Assembly: GCA_009809945.1 (NCBI GenBank)
Contig: WTPW01000016.1
Coordinates: 299,243-363,242 of the forward strand
Source: Gigaspora margarita
Taxonomy: Eukaryota > Glomeromycota > Glomeromycetes > Diversisporales > Gigasporaceae
DNA: 64,000 bases
Direction: 5' to 3'
The position numbers were made by a program, and so were the translations under genes. Positions 1-10,297 of this stretch are shown one piece after another. Under the pieces are notes generated by a model. It did no database searches. It saw only the letters and a list, made by a program, of their open reading frames with translations, and had not been told where the DNA came from. The number at the start of each line of letters is the position of its first letter. Position 1 is the stretch's first letter.

Positions 1-79
1 CCAAGAAGAAATTATATAGCTGTACCGAGAATTAGTTAAATTGTGTTATGTAATGGCATATGTGCTGTTACTTACCCAT

Positions 80-445
80 AGGCCTTACACTGCTATTGCA
101 GCTGTAAAGCCTAATCACAACATGAGGTCCTTGCACTGCTATTGTAGGTGCAGAGCCTAATCTAATTACAATATAGGGTTCTTGCACTGCTATCATAGCT
201 GTGGAACCCAATACCTACATGAGATCCTTGTGCTACTATTGCAGCTGCAGAGCCTATCACGACATAGCCATAGAGCCTAATTTCCAATCTTAGGTCCCTA
301 TACTGGTATTGTAACTGTGGTACCTAATCACCAAACATGAGGTCCTTGTACTGCTACTGTAGTCATGGAGCTAATCATTATTATGAAGACCTTGCTATCA
401 TAGCTGTAGTGCCTAATAACCAACATAAGATTCTTGTATTGCTCT
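80..445. repeat. Degenerate ~46-52-bp tandem repeat, about 8 units
   Basis: Units share a core like CCTTGCACTGCTATTGTAG followed by a G/C-richer tail ending in GCCTAATC. Cores begin near 81, 125, 174, 221, 293, 340, 386 and 427. The units differ by several substitutions, so this is an old minisatellite. An open frame at 337-552 runs through it but is a by-product of the repeat. Confidence 0.75.
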
Positions 446-1110
446 TAGTTTATAAGTTACTGGGTCAAGAGTGGGATAATAGAACCAGTTTCATTACAAG
501 ACAAGCGATAGTACAATGTGAAAAAAAGATAAATATTAACCAAAGGTCTTAAATACCTTGCATTAGCAATAAAACAATCTCATCTTACATTACCAATTAT
601 ATACTCAGAAATGTCTTGCTTCTTTTACTAGTTCTCTAAGAATCATGGTAATTCATATTTCAACGATCACGCAACTACACAAAACATCATATAAAACTAT
701 ACATAAAAGGTTAAACTGACAAGTTAAGCATGTAATCACATAAAATTATTTGATCTCACAATAATAGTCACTTGTCACTTTGAGGCAAGCTCCTCATCTT
801 TTTAAAGTTTTACTGATTAAATATTTTATATTAATTAATTTATATTTATTTTATTTTAAAAAAGTTTTTTTTAACTGCCTATTGAGGTAACACCTAATGA
901 AGCATTGGAAATTCAAATATATAATGAATTACATTCTGGATTCACTAAAGGTACTCTTGAATGCTGCATCCAATTAGCAATTATTGTACTTGACTTATAA
1001 TATCACAGGTATCCAGTTTATTTAGGTATCTGTATGATTATTTGGATATCTAGAAGGTTATCCAGTTATTCGTAGGGTTTATTCAGATATTTACAAACTA
1101 AAACTGATGG
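446..1110. other. AT-rich stretch, no gene seen
   Basis: No convincing gene. From about 1005 to 1090 there are loose repeats of a TATCCAGTTAT-like word, and a similar TATCCGGATAT word lies just beyond the MITE at 1685-1700. The short coding-like run at 875-1000 is too brief to assign. Confidence 0.4.
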
Positions 1111-1113
1111 TTA

Positions 1114-1641
1114 GGGGGCATCCATAAATAACATTATGCTTGAGGGGGGTCCCCCAAAATATAACAATTTTCCAATATATAGGGGGGTCCTCCAATATAA
1201 CGCAATTTTTTTATAAAAATTTGTCTAAAACGTGATTCAGTAGTCCAAATTGGATGATTTTGGTTCCATTCGAATCGTCTCGAGGAGAGGATTCGAATAG
1301 TACAAATTTCATTTGATTTGGATTACTGGATTACGGTTTATTAACGAAATACTATTGGTTATTATGTTTTCTTATAAAATTACTATAAAATCAATAGTAT
1401 TTCGTAAATAAAACGTGATACAGTGATCCAAATGAAATAATTTTGTTACTATTGGATTCTTCTCATAGAGACGAATCGAATGGTAACAAAAGCATCCAAA
1501 TTAAATTACTGGGTTATAATATATTCAAGTTTTTGTAAAATTTTATATATAAACATACAGATTTTTAAAATTTTTTTATATAGTAGAGGGGGGTCAAGAG
1601 CTACTATGTAGGGGTACATAACATTATTTATGGATGCCCCC
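1114..1641. mobile_element. PIF/Harbinger-type MITE, copy 1
   Basis: The element begins GGGGGCATCCATAAATAAC and ends with the inverse (TTATTTATGGATGCCCCC). It is flanked by a TTA duplication at 1111-1113 and 1642-1644. A second copy at 31871-32392 is flanked by TAA on both sides. A three-base TWA target duplication with G-rich ends is typical of the PIF/Harbinger superfamily. There is no transposase, so it is non-autonomous. Each half holds an internal hairpin built on a GGTACCATTCGATTC-like word. Confidence 0.8.
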
Positions 1642-2690
1642 TTATCTGGATTTAACTTTTCTAAAATGGGTACGGTGAAATGGGTATCCGGATATCCGGG
1701 TCCAAGCTCTATATAGAAGCACTAAGTGAGAAAAAAAAACATGGGATTTTGATTGGCTAAAAAATTTTTTTTTTGAATAGTTAATATAATTTTTATATTA
1801 AGTGATGTTTATTTCACCTTCTATCTGAGGCTCAAATAGAGATGAAAGATTATGTTAAACATAGTTTTAACTTGGCATGGCCTATTATATATTATATTTT
1901 AACTTTTAATCAATATTACATATTTTATTATATATTATTATACATTTTTTACAAAAAAAAAATAAACAAAAAATGATAAAAAAAAATAAAACCAAAAAAA
2001 TACAAACCCAAAAGAAATATCAAAAAAATAGTAATATTTTAAGAGCAGAGGGTATATAGATTATTTTTATATCGTTTTATATAGTATTTTGAAATTTCAT
2101 ATAAAACTGATATATGCTACTAATAAAACTTTTTTAAATTACAATTATTTTTATTAAAATTTTACAAAATATAAATAAAACAATTTATCTATTATGATAA
2201 AATTTTGAACTATTATTATATTTTAAAAAATATAGTTGTATTTATTATACAGTTTTTCTAAATTAGCCCAAATTTTTCTAGGTTGCACAAAATTGCAATT
2301 ATGATTGATCAATTTATGTAAATTTATAAGTTAGTTTAATTACTAAATTTTAATATCAAATCTTTAAAAATATATATTTCACTGAGTTTTAACTAATTTT
2401 AATAATTTTACTATCATTAGAATTGGAAAAACCTGCACTACAAACTTGTCTTAAGTATTAAAATTAGGTACTTACTATAACATATTATAAATTAATTTTA
2501 AAAAAATTTACTATTAAGATTATATATAATTTTAAAATAGTACCCTTTACACTTAAATACTTTCACACTTTGTCACATCTTATTCCATAAAAATTCTAGC
2601 TCAACAAATTTATTTTTCTTACCCTGCAGTTAGTTATTATTTCTTTTTTTATTTTTACTATCATATTCGCTTATATTCACTACTTTTTAC
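1642..2690. other. AT-rich DNA without recognisable genes
   Basis: Long A and T runs, no coding signal on either strand. Around 2400-2570 the sequence weakly resembles the direct repeats at 30132-31005, sharing words such as ATCATTAGAATTGGAAAA. Confidence 0.4.
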
Positions 2691-3440
2691 CAAGTGCTAG
2701 AGAAGTTAGAGTTGGTGTTCTTGTAATGTAACAGAAAAGTGGGTTGTTTTTTTGCAAACTTTCAAAGTAAGTTGGGAATAAATAAAATAAAATAAAATTA
2801 AAAAAAAAGTAAAAAAAAACAACCAAAAAACAAAGCTATAAGCAAACTAAATAAAATAAATAAACAAAGTCCCAAATCTCTATTTTCCTGAAGTAAGGTT
2901 CTTGTTCTTGCAATTCAGAAATTGTCAAAATCATAGTTTTCACAAAGTGCTAAAATAAATAAAAAAAATAAAAATTAAAAAAATAAGTAAAAAGAAAACA
3001 AACAAAAAAAAACATAATATAAGCAAACTGAATAAAAAAAATAAAACCCCAAATCTCCATTTCTCTAAAGTAGAGTTTGTGACAAAAATTGTTAAAATCA
3101 AGTTGTATATATTCTTGCAAAGTGCCAGAAAAGTCTGTGTTTCTTGCAAAGTGTTGAAAAAGCCTAGGTTATTTTTCTTGCAAAGTGCCAGAATAAAATA
3201 AATTAATAAAAAAAATTAAAAATAAAACAAAAACAAAAAGAACAAAAAACATAAAATGAAAAAATAAATGAAGCACCAACTAATTTTTATTTTTCTAAAA
3301 AAGTTTCTTCAAAATTTAGAAATTGCTTAGTGAAATTAGTTGTGTGTTCTTGCAAAGAATTAGAAGGTTGAATTGGCTTGCACAAAGTATCAAAAAGTCA
3401 TTGGATTTCTTGCAAAGTATCAAAAAGTTAGGGTTGGTGT
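2690..3440. repeat. Degenerate repeats of a CTTGCAAAGTGCCAGAAAAG word
   Basis: The word recurs near 2695, 2940, 3115, 3147, 3180, 3345, 3385 and 3412, with ~33-bp spacing where copies are adjacent. Between the copies are A-rich AAATAAAATAAA tracts. The minus-strand open frame at 2940-3149 is low-complexity (Phe/Leu/Ile) and is not a gene. Confidence 0.6.
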
Positions 3441-3483
3441 TTTTTGTAGAACTAAAATAAAAAAAATTAAATAATAAATGTGA

Positions 3484-3696
3484 CAGATTATAATAAAATC
3501 AGATTATAATGAAATTTGACTTATTTTGTGACTGATTTTTAATAATTTTTTGGACCTTTTTTGTTAAATTTTTTTTAGTTAAGTTAGGGTTTAGGGTTAG
3601 AGTTATTTAAAAAAGAGTATAGATAGATTTTAGTAGTACTTATATTTTTAAATTGAGATCCTAAATTTCATTATAATCTGATTTCATTATAATCTG
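3484..3696. mobile_element. Small palindromic MITE-like element (CAGATTATAAT ends)
   Basis: The left end reads CAGATTATAATAAAATCAG and the right end is its near-perfect inverse. Each arm contains the word CAGATTATAATRAAAT twice, giving inverted ends of about 36 bp. The middle carries GGGTTTAGGGTTAG. I could not identify a target duplication, so the superfamily is unknown. A weak relative lies near 26505-26620. Confidence 0.55.
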
Positions 3697-4240
3697 AAAC
3701 AATAAAAAAAAAAAAAACAAAAAAAAAAAAAAAAAAAACAAAAAAAAAAAAAAATGAAACCAAAAAAAAAAACAAAACAAAAATGAAAAAACAATATAAA
3801 ATTGATAGAAAATCTAAATTATAAACAAATTAAATAAATAAAGATCTAATCTGATCTTGTACTATGATCATTGAAATATTCCAAAAATTTTATAAATATT
3901 AGTCTAACATTCCCTTGGTATAATCCTGCTACAAATCTACTGATTCAGCTTGGTTTTCTAGTTCTAAAATATTTTGAAAAAATTTGAAATATTTCAAAAA
4001 TATTAGACCTCAAATATTTTGAAATATATTTCACTTATTTTGCAGTACACATATATAAATTTGCAAAAATTGGAAAATAAAAAATTGGAAAAATGCAAAA
4101 ATTAAAAAAAATAGTGTAAAATAGCTTTTTTTTAAGATGTTTTTTACATTTTATACTATATATATTTATAGTATATACCAAATTATGTATCAAATGGGCT
4201 TAATATATTTTTTACTTATTTTTTATTTTAAGGTAGATAA
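3697..4240. other. Poly(A)-rich and AT-rich spacer
   Basis: An A-dominated tract at 3698-3790 is followed by AT-rich unique-looking sequence. No gene, promoter or RNA feature can be supported. Confidence 0.4.
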
Positions 4241-5322
4241 GAGTATTATAGTGCACTACCAATTATAGTGCACTGGCATATCTTATGTCTACTAATCAGA
4301 ATTATATGATTTTTAGTACCAATCGATTTATCTCAGTAAGATGAATCGATGGTACCAAAATTGTTAAATTCTAATTAGTGTATCACAAGAGATTGTGATT
4401 ATAGTAATATTTTAAAGTAATATTGGTATTATGGCAATAGAAATATTGCAATGCATAGCAATATTTTGTGAACTATTAATCAGAATAAAGTGATTTTGGC
4501 ACCATTTGATTTGTTTTATTGAGATGAATCGAATGGTACCAAAATTATATGATTTTGACTAATACTTCTTGATATTTCATAATTTAACCAAAATAAGCTA
4601 CACAAAGCAAAATTTAAAATTAATATGATCATGAATAACTTTTGATAAACTAGTCCATTTTTTATAATTTATCACCAAAATAATTGCCTTGATGATGCAA
4701 TTCAAACAAGCCTAAAATTGCTAAAATCTGATCACAGGATCACAGAATCATTAAAGTTTTATTATTATTTTGAGATTAGTTTAAGTAATCTAATATTTAT
4801 CTAAAACAATACAAAAAACTTAGCAATCCTGTGATCCCATAATTGGATTTTAATGATTATAGGCATGTTGGAATTGTCTCTTCAAGGTGGTCATTTTGGT
4901 AGTAAAATTATAAAAACCAGACTAGTCTATCAGAAGTTAATATTAATTTTAAATTTTGACTTGTATAGCTTATTTTGGTTAAATTATGATATATTGAGAA
5001 GTATCAGCTAAAATTATATGATTTTGGTACCATTTGATTCAACTTAATAAGATGAATCGAATGGTAACAAAATTGTTCAATTCTAATTAATAGATCTCAA
5101 TAGATTATGAAAAATAGTACGTGTGCTATAATTTGTTATAATTTATCTTTTTTAATTTGTATATTGTAATTAATGATTTCTTATGATCTAGTAATTAGAA
5201 TTGAATGATTTTGGTACTATTCGATTTGTCTTAATAAGATGAATCGAATGATACCAAAATTATTCAATTCTAATCCATATATCTTGATTATTGGCTTAAT
5301 ACTTAACTGCACCATAATACTC
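4241..5322. mobile_element. Fold-back element, about 1.08 kb
   Basis: The two halves are inverted copies of each other almost end to end. The left end GAGTATTATAGTGCACT matches the inverse of the right end (GAGTATTATGGTGCAGT). Inside, the left-arm stretch 4545-4740 is the inverse of 4845-5030 with scattered mismatches. Each arm holds two short hairpins on the GGTACC/ATTCGATTCATC theme (4309-4362, 4491-4545, 5017-5074, 5200-5272). No coding region. The target duplication is unclear. Confidence 0.7.
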
Positions 5323-5335
5323 ATATTAACTTTAG

Positions 5336-5510
5336 AGGACCCCAAAATATACATAGATAGGCAGGTATAAGTATGCTTATTTTTGGGGTTTTATGCAGAT
5401 CTTTCTATTTTTAGTAATTTTTTGCCTATTTTTGAGGTTTTTTTGCAAATATTTTTATTTTTAGTAATTTTACAATTAACCTGATCTATTTATATATATT
5501 TTGGGGTCCT
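5336..5510. mobile_element. MITE with AGGACCCC termini (175 bp)
   Basis: It starts AGGACCCCAAAATATACATA and ends with the inverse (TATTTTGGGGTCCT). It is flanked by ACTTTAG on both sides (5329-5335, 5511-5517). It is the short form of the element at 37237-37707, which has a perfect 8-bp duplication, and shares its terminal word with the 3.2-kb element at 33973-37207. Confidence 0.7.
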
Positions 5511-5524
5511 ACTTTAGTAACTTT

Positions 5525-5640
5525 TTATATACCAAATTTCTATTAGAGTTTAGTTTAGAAAGAAAAATTTTATATTCTGGACTTTCTCTGTACTAAACAA
5601 AATCTCTTGGGATAGCCTGTTCAGATAAGAAAGAGGCAAC
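5525..5640. repeat. Dispersed repeat shared with 38563-38670
   Basis: This stretch (beginning near TTTCTATTAGAGTTTAG and ending in GAGGCAACT) matches 38563-38670 with only a few differences. At 38.6 kb it reads as the minus-strand C-terminal end of a broken unidentified ORF, so this is a partial copy of the same unknown element. Confidence 0.6.
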
Positions 5641-6130
5641 TATTCATAAAAAAATCATAAATTACATAAAAATTTAGTATAAAACTATATATTCTTACTG
5701 TTTGTATAAAAATCATAAACTTAAGTAAAATTTTTATGAATTTTAGTATTTATCACCGGTGGTTATATCACCACCCTTATATAATTTAGGGTTAGGGTGC
5801 AGTTTTAAGATAAAATAGGAGTTTATATATAATATAATGTAGGTTAGAGATAAGGTCCCGATTTAGTTCTCATGAGGTTTTCAAGGGTCCTGAACATTTT
5901 TACTTAGGACCTGGACCTTATTTACTTAGTACATTATTAAGATATAACGCCCCAGTTATACAACCACCGGCGATAAATAGCAAAATTCAATTTTTAAATA
6001 AATTTACAATTTTTTTATCCATTATATGCAATTTTTATGCACTGTAAGAAAATTATAAATTTACACAAACTGTAAAACGTATGAAGTTTTACACTAAATT
6101 TTACATAAGTTTACAATTTTCTTATTACTA
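5640..6130. mobile_element. Fold-back element around a TATTTATCACCGGTGG core
   Basis: The arms at 5640-5775 and 5953-6130 are imperfect inverted copies. The sharpest part is TATTTATCACCGGTGGTT at about 5748, facing CCACCGGCGATAAATA near 5963. The loop holds AGGGTTAGGGTG. No protein is encoded. It sits next to the shared repeat at 5525-5640. Confidence 0.55.
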
Positions 6131-6169
6131 TAAAAACTTATAAAAGTTTATATACATATATTTTTGCTG

Positions 6170-6326
6170 ATATAGCTATTAATAAATGTTTCTAATATTA
6201 TAAAAATTTGAATAATAATATCTTGGCAAACCTAGTCAAATTTGATAGATTTTTTTTTGAATACAATATATCTATAGAATCAAAATAAAAAATTTATTGA
6301 ATTTGGTTAGGTGGTTGTTAAGATAT
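6170..6326. repeat. Palindromic satellite unit (left flank of the gypsy element)
   Basis: The sequence around CTATAGAATCAAAATAAAAA and the phrase ending TTAAGATAT are the same repeat that forms a short array at 39280-39900. The gypsy element has inserted into this unit. The other half of the unit resumes at 19741 (CTCTGTTCAAAGTTTTTG), as in the uninterrupted copies. Confidence 0.65.
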
Positions 6327-6861
6327 TGTTACAAGTGACTATTGCCTTCAATATAGTACTTGCAACACAACACACAGTGACAGGGATCTTTTAAGGGTCA
6401 GAGAAGATATAAAGCGGTGTGCAAGTGGAATATTACTTTACTAGAGCAGTTCGTTATATTGATTTATCAAAGGGCAAGAGAGTATTTATTTGGCAAAGAT
6501 ATATTTTATTTATTTATGATATAATATTCAAAATAGATAACTATTCCTAAACATTGGAGGAGAGGAGAGAGAAATCTGAATCTATTGTACAGAAGAGCAG
6601 AAAACTAGATTTATATACCTTTTGATCATTAAAAATAGAAATGGTAGAAATGGTAGAAATGGTAGAAATAGTAGAAATGGTAAATGGTAAAAATGGTACC
6701 ATTTTGTTCGTACTTCTAACTAAGCCTTTTAAAGTAATATTAATACAATACTAATAACAATATGTAAATATAATAATACTAGAAAATAATATTAAGAAAC
6801 TAATAATAAAAATAATAATAAAATAACAATAAAAAATGATAATAAAACTCGTTCGATAACA
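6327..6861 (-). repeat. 3' LTR of the gypsy element
   Basis: 535 bp, starting TGTTACAAGTGACTATTG on the plus strand and ending GATAACA. It is collinear with the LTR at 19243-19736. The differences are extra GAAATGGTA copies at 6640-6700 and point changes, which show the insertion is not recent. Confidence 0.9.
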
Positions 6862-6874
6862 TTTCGTTCCCTTT
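6862..6874 (-). promoter_or_regulatory. Polypurine tract of the gypsy element
   Basis: On the minus strand AAAGGGAACGAAA sits directly before the 3' LTR. This is the position and composition expected for the plus-strand DNA primer of an LTR retrotransposon. Confidence 0.75.
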
Positions 6875-7201
6875 AAAAATGAGCACTGTGAATTCCAACT
6901 TCATGTAATAGCAGAAAAAAATTTTCTTCATTTAGTTTTTCCAAGTTAGTATAGGTAATCGTAGTAGTAGAATAAAGACAGGACAATCTACACACTTGTA
7001 GGATTTGGTAAATTCAGGCAGCACACTTCTATATTCGAGAAGCATATCAAGGTCCCAAACTTTCTTTTAGGGTGTCCCATATCCTTTGTCATTCTTTCTG
7101 GGTATTACTGTTGATCTTTAGTTGTTCAAGGCTTTCAGAATTCTAACTTGAGGTTCTCTTTGTTTTCCTCAGCTTTCTATTCTGAGTCAAGTAATTATTT
7201 C

Positions 7202-7570
7202 TCAAAGCTTGTCTACTGAAGAGGTTTCACTTAGTGGGTTTCTTCTAAGAGAGACTCTTTCTTCAGTTTCGGTTAAGTCAATAACCAACTTATTTACAGC
7301 ATTGAGTATAGGATCTTGAGGATTAGTACCTTCTGGTTCAATAAGAGCAAGCGGGAAAAATAATTCTTCATTAGTATTTTCTGTGTCTGTATTTGCTAGA
7401 TTATCATCTAGTTCTAACTCTAAATTTTCTGGAATAATTTCAGCTTCATCATTATTGATAATACTATTCTGAATCTGTTCTTTATTTCCCAGAGGGAACT
7501 GTAGTGAAAGTATAATTTCTTTTTCATCTGTTATGGCTACCTGGTTGGTAGTAATTGTTCTGTGATACAT
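7202..7570 (-). CDS. Small acidic accessory ORF downstream of integrase (122 aa), function unknown
   Basis: An uninterrupted 122-residue frame from ATG to stop, lying between integrase (ends near 8189) and the 3' LTR. It is the only full-length open frame of this length in the element's 3' part, which is notable because gag and pol around it are full of stops. Composition is acidic and Asn/Glu-rich, with no signal peptide, membrane segment or cysteine cluster. Residues 95-104 read LVIDLTETEE. This matches the hydrophobic-plus-acidic pattern of a SUMO-interacting motif (V/I-D-L-T followed by Glu). A basic patch follows (residues 105-110). I do not recognise a family. It could be an accessory protein, or a chance frame preserved in AT-rich DNA. 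Confidence 0.5.
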   Translation of the reverse strand: MYHRTITTNQVAITDEKEIILSLQFPLGNKEQIQNSIINNDEAEIIPENLELELDDNLANTDTENTNEELFFPLALIEPEGTNPQDPILNAVNKLVIDLTETEERVSLRRNPLSETSSVDKL

Positions 7571-8188
7571 GGTCCTGGTTTCAACATTTAATTAATTCAG
7601 CAAGAATAATTAGAGTTTGAGGTTGCAGGGTCAATGTTCCATTTTAGGAATTAAAGTTTTTGGTTATTAAGAGAGAAAAGGAAAGGAGAAATGTTTCTAG
7701 CAATTTTTAATGTTAGTGTAGGGGTGGTTACTCTAAAAAAAATAAAAAAATATTGTTGTACATGTCAAATTTAAAGAATAGGATTGTTTAATTGTTTCGC
7801 AGCGTCACTCATGTGACTCAAAAATCGCAACATTGATCACATAACCAGAAATTTCCTTGCTGATCAAAAAATGCTGTCAAGTCGATTTGTGAGTTCTGAA
7901 GGCATTTTCGTACTAAGATAAGCTTAGTAGAAAAGATGCAAAATCCTCTGATGGGTATATAGTCAAAATTTAGCTCAAACGGAGCAGTATTGACTGACTT
8001 TACTTAGTGGTAATCATTTCATGAAGTCAAAATCCAATTCTATTATATTATTTCTATTCCTAATTTTTAAACAAAAATGGGGTAGCTTAGATTCGAAAAA
8101 AAAATTCTTTGTTGTACACAGTAAATTAAGGGGTTGAGGCTGTGTTTCTATCCATTTTAAGAATTTCTCCCTAGAAATTCAAATGACA

Positions 8189-9473
8189 ATCATAGGTTGC
8201 CAATCTTTTTCTCGTAGTACTTAACAAGATGATCACTATTGTAATACTGCTTCAATGTTTTTCCATCTGTTGTATACAGTTTATAGGCGCCATAATTTAA
8301 TTTTTCCTTAACAATAAATGGTCCTATTCTTTTTTCTTCAAATTTTGCAAAACAAGAGGCTTCAATATCTTTTCTTTGTACCCAAACTTTGTTACCAATT
8401 TCAAATTCTTCTTTCTGTATCTTAGAATCAAATCTAACTTTCTGTTTCTTCTGAGACTTAATTGTATTTTCTCTGGCATTGCTATGGTAATAGGATAATT
8501 CTTCAATTAATTCAAATGCTCATTGGAGAATACTATCTTCTAGAGAGACTTTACCATCTGGATCAGCTGGGTCTATAGGGATAACAGTTTCAATTGGTAG
8601 AATAGCTTGTCGACCATATACCAAATGGAAAGGGGTGTATCCGGTAGTTGCATGTCGTTTGGTCCTATATGCAAATAGTATGGCAGGTATGTGAGTATCC
8701 CATTCTGTATCTTTTTCAGTAACTTTTGCAAGAGAGTTACAAAGGGTTCTGTTTAATCTTTCAACTATTCCATTGGTTTGTGGGTGTTAGTGTGAAGGAA
8801 ATATATGCTTTATCAAGAACTTTTTACATAGTATCCTCACAATTTCACTAACAAAATTCTTTCCATTATCCAAGAGTATCATCTTAGGTACTCCATGTCA
8901 ACAAACAATTTCTTCAAAGATAAATTTTGCTAAGGTTTCTGCACCTGCATCCGGTACAGCTTTGGCTTTTGGCCAGCGGGTAAGGTAATCAGTAGCAATG
9001 ATAATATAATGATTATTTTGAAGAGTTATAGAGAGAGGTCCAACTAAATCTATTCCTACACACTCAAAGGCTCTTGCAACTTGGATAGGGTGGAGAGGTT
9101 CCTTTCTTTTACTTTTGCCTTGTTTTTGGTATATTTCACAAGAGTAAACATAGTTCTAGACATCCCTATACATTTGATCCCAATAATATCATTCAGATAT
9201 CTTATAATACATAGCATCTGTTCCTAAATGCCCAGCAGTAGGATGACTATGCATCATGTACAATATTGGTTCAACTTCAGTCCATTTGATAACTCTAATT
9301 GGTTTGTCTGAATCTTTTCTATTCTTTTTGTATAATAAGTTATTTTTCACTTCATATTGTCTAGATTGGTTAATAATTGTCCTTTTTTCATTGTCCATTA
9401 AGTCAGGGAAGAGAGTGTCTGATTTTAAATAGTTTAGGAGATTTTGGTATTGATCTAAATCATATAGGGTCAT
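8189..9473 (-). pseudogene. Gypsy integrase (broken)
   Basis: This would join the cDNA into the host genome. The N-terminal zinc-binding domain shows the H...H...C..C pattern (HSHPTAGHLGT, then CEIYQK near 9130). The catalytic core has all three acidic positions: GIDLVGPL near 9045, LLDNGKNF near 8865 (usually SDNG) and PQTNGIVERLNRTL near 8755. A C-terminal GPF/Y-type module (RIGPFIV near 8320) ends around 8189. There is no chromodomain. Stops interrupt the frame near 9188, 9148, 8900, 8788 and 8520, so it cannot make an active enzyme as it stands. It directly follows the RNase H region. Confidence 0.88.
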
Positions 9474-10297
9474 TAATATGAGAGTGTGTCTGAGTCAGTA
9501 GTCTAGAAAGAGCATTGACATTTGAATGGATTCTTCTGGGTTTGAGTATGATAGTAAAGTAATAGGGTTGAAGTTTCATCATCTAATGATCTAGACATCC
9601 TTTTGGTTGTGACAACTTTAACCATTTGAGAGTGGAGTGATTTGTGACTAATGTAGAGTGATTTGTACCAAAATATTTATGAAAATGTTCAATGGCCCAT
9701 ACAATAGCAGCACATTCTAGTTTAGTGGCTCCATAATTCACTTCTTCCTTTTTCAAACTTTTACTAGCATAGGCAATTGGGTGTTCCTTTTTACATCGGT
9801 GAGTTGGCTTAAGGTAGCTCCAAATCCTTCGTAGGATGCATCTGTAGCAAGAATAAATTCTTTTCTATAGTCTGGGTAGATGAGGACAGGAGCAGTGGTT
9901 AACTTGTATTTTAATTCATCAAAAGCCTTTTGACATTTTATATTCTATTCATATGCATTGTTCTTATGCAATAACTAGTTAAGTAGATGAGCAACGGAAG
10001 AGAAATGTTTGATGAATCTTCTATAGTTAGTGCTCCTACGAACTGGACTCGAACTGGACTTTAGTCAAGTCTGAGCCTGTTTCGATTTTCAGACTGGACT
10101 TAGACTTTTATATTCAGACTTTTTAGTTAAGTCCGAGTTTGGTCTGGGCTGGTTTGAAGTTCGCGAACCAGTCTGGATTCAAATACAGTTATATGTATTT
10201 TTTGGTGCTGAACAAGTTTACTTAGTGCATGTTTTTAAGAATTAATTAGTAAAATTTTATGAATTATAAGATTTTATAAAATTTATTAATAAAGTTT

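Noticed and set aside
337..552. 71-codon plus-strand open frame
   Set aside because: It runs through the tandem minisatellite and its residues mirror the repeat; no domain.
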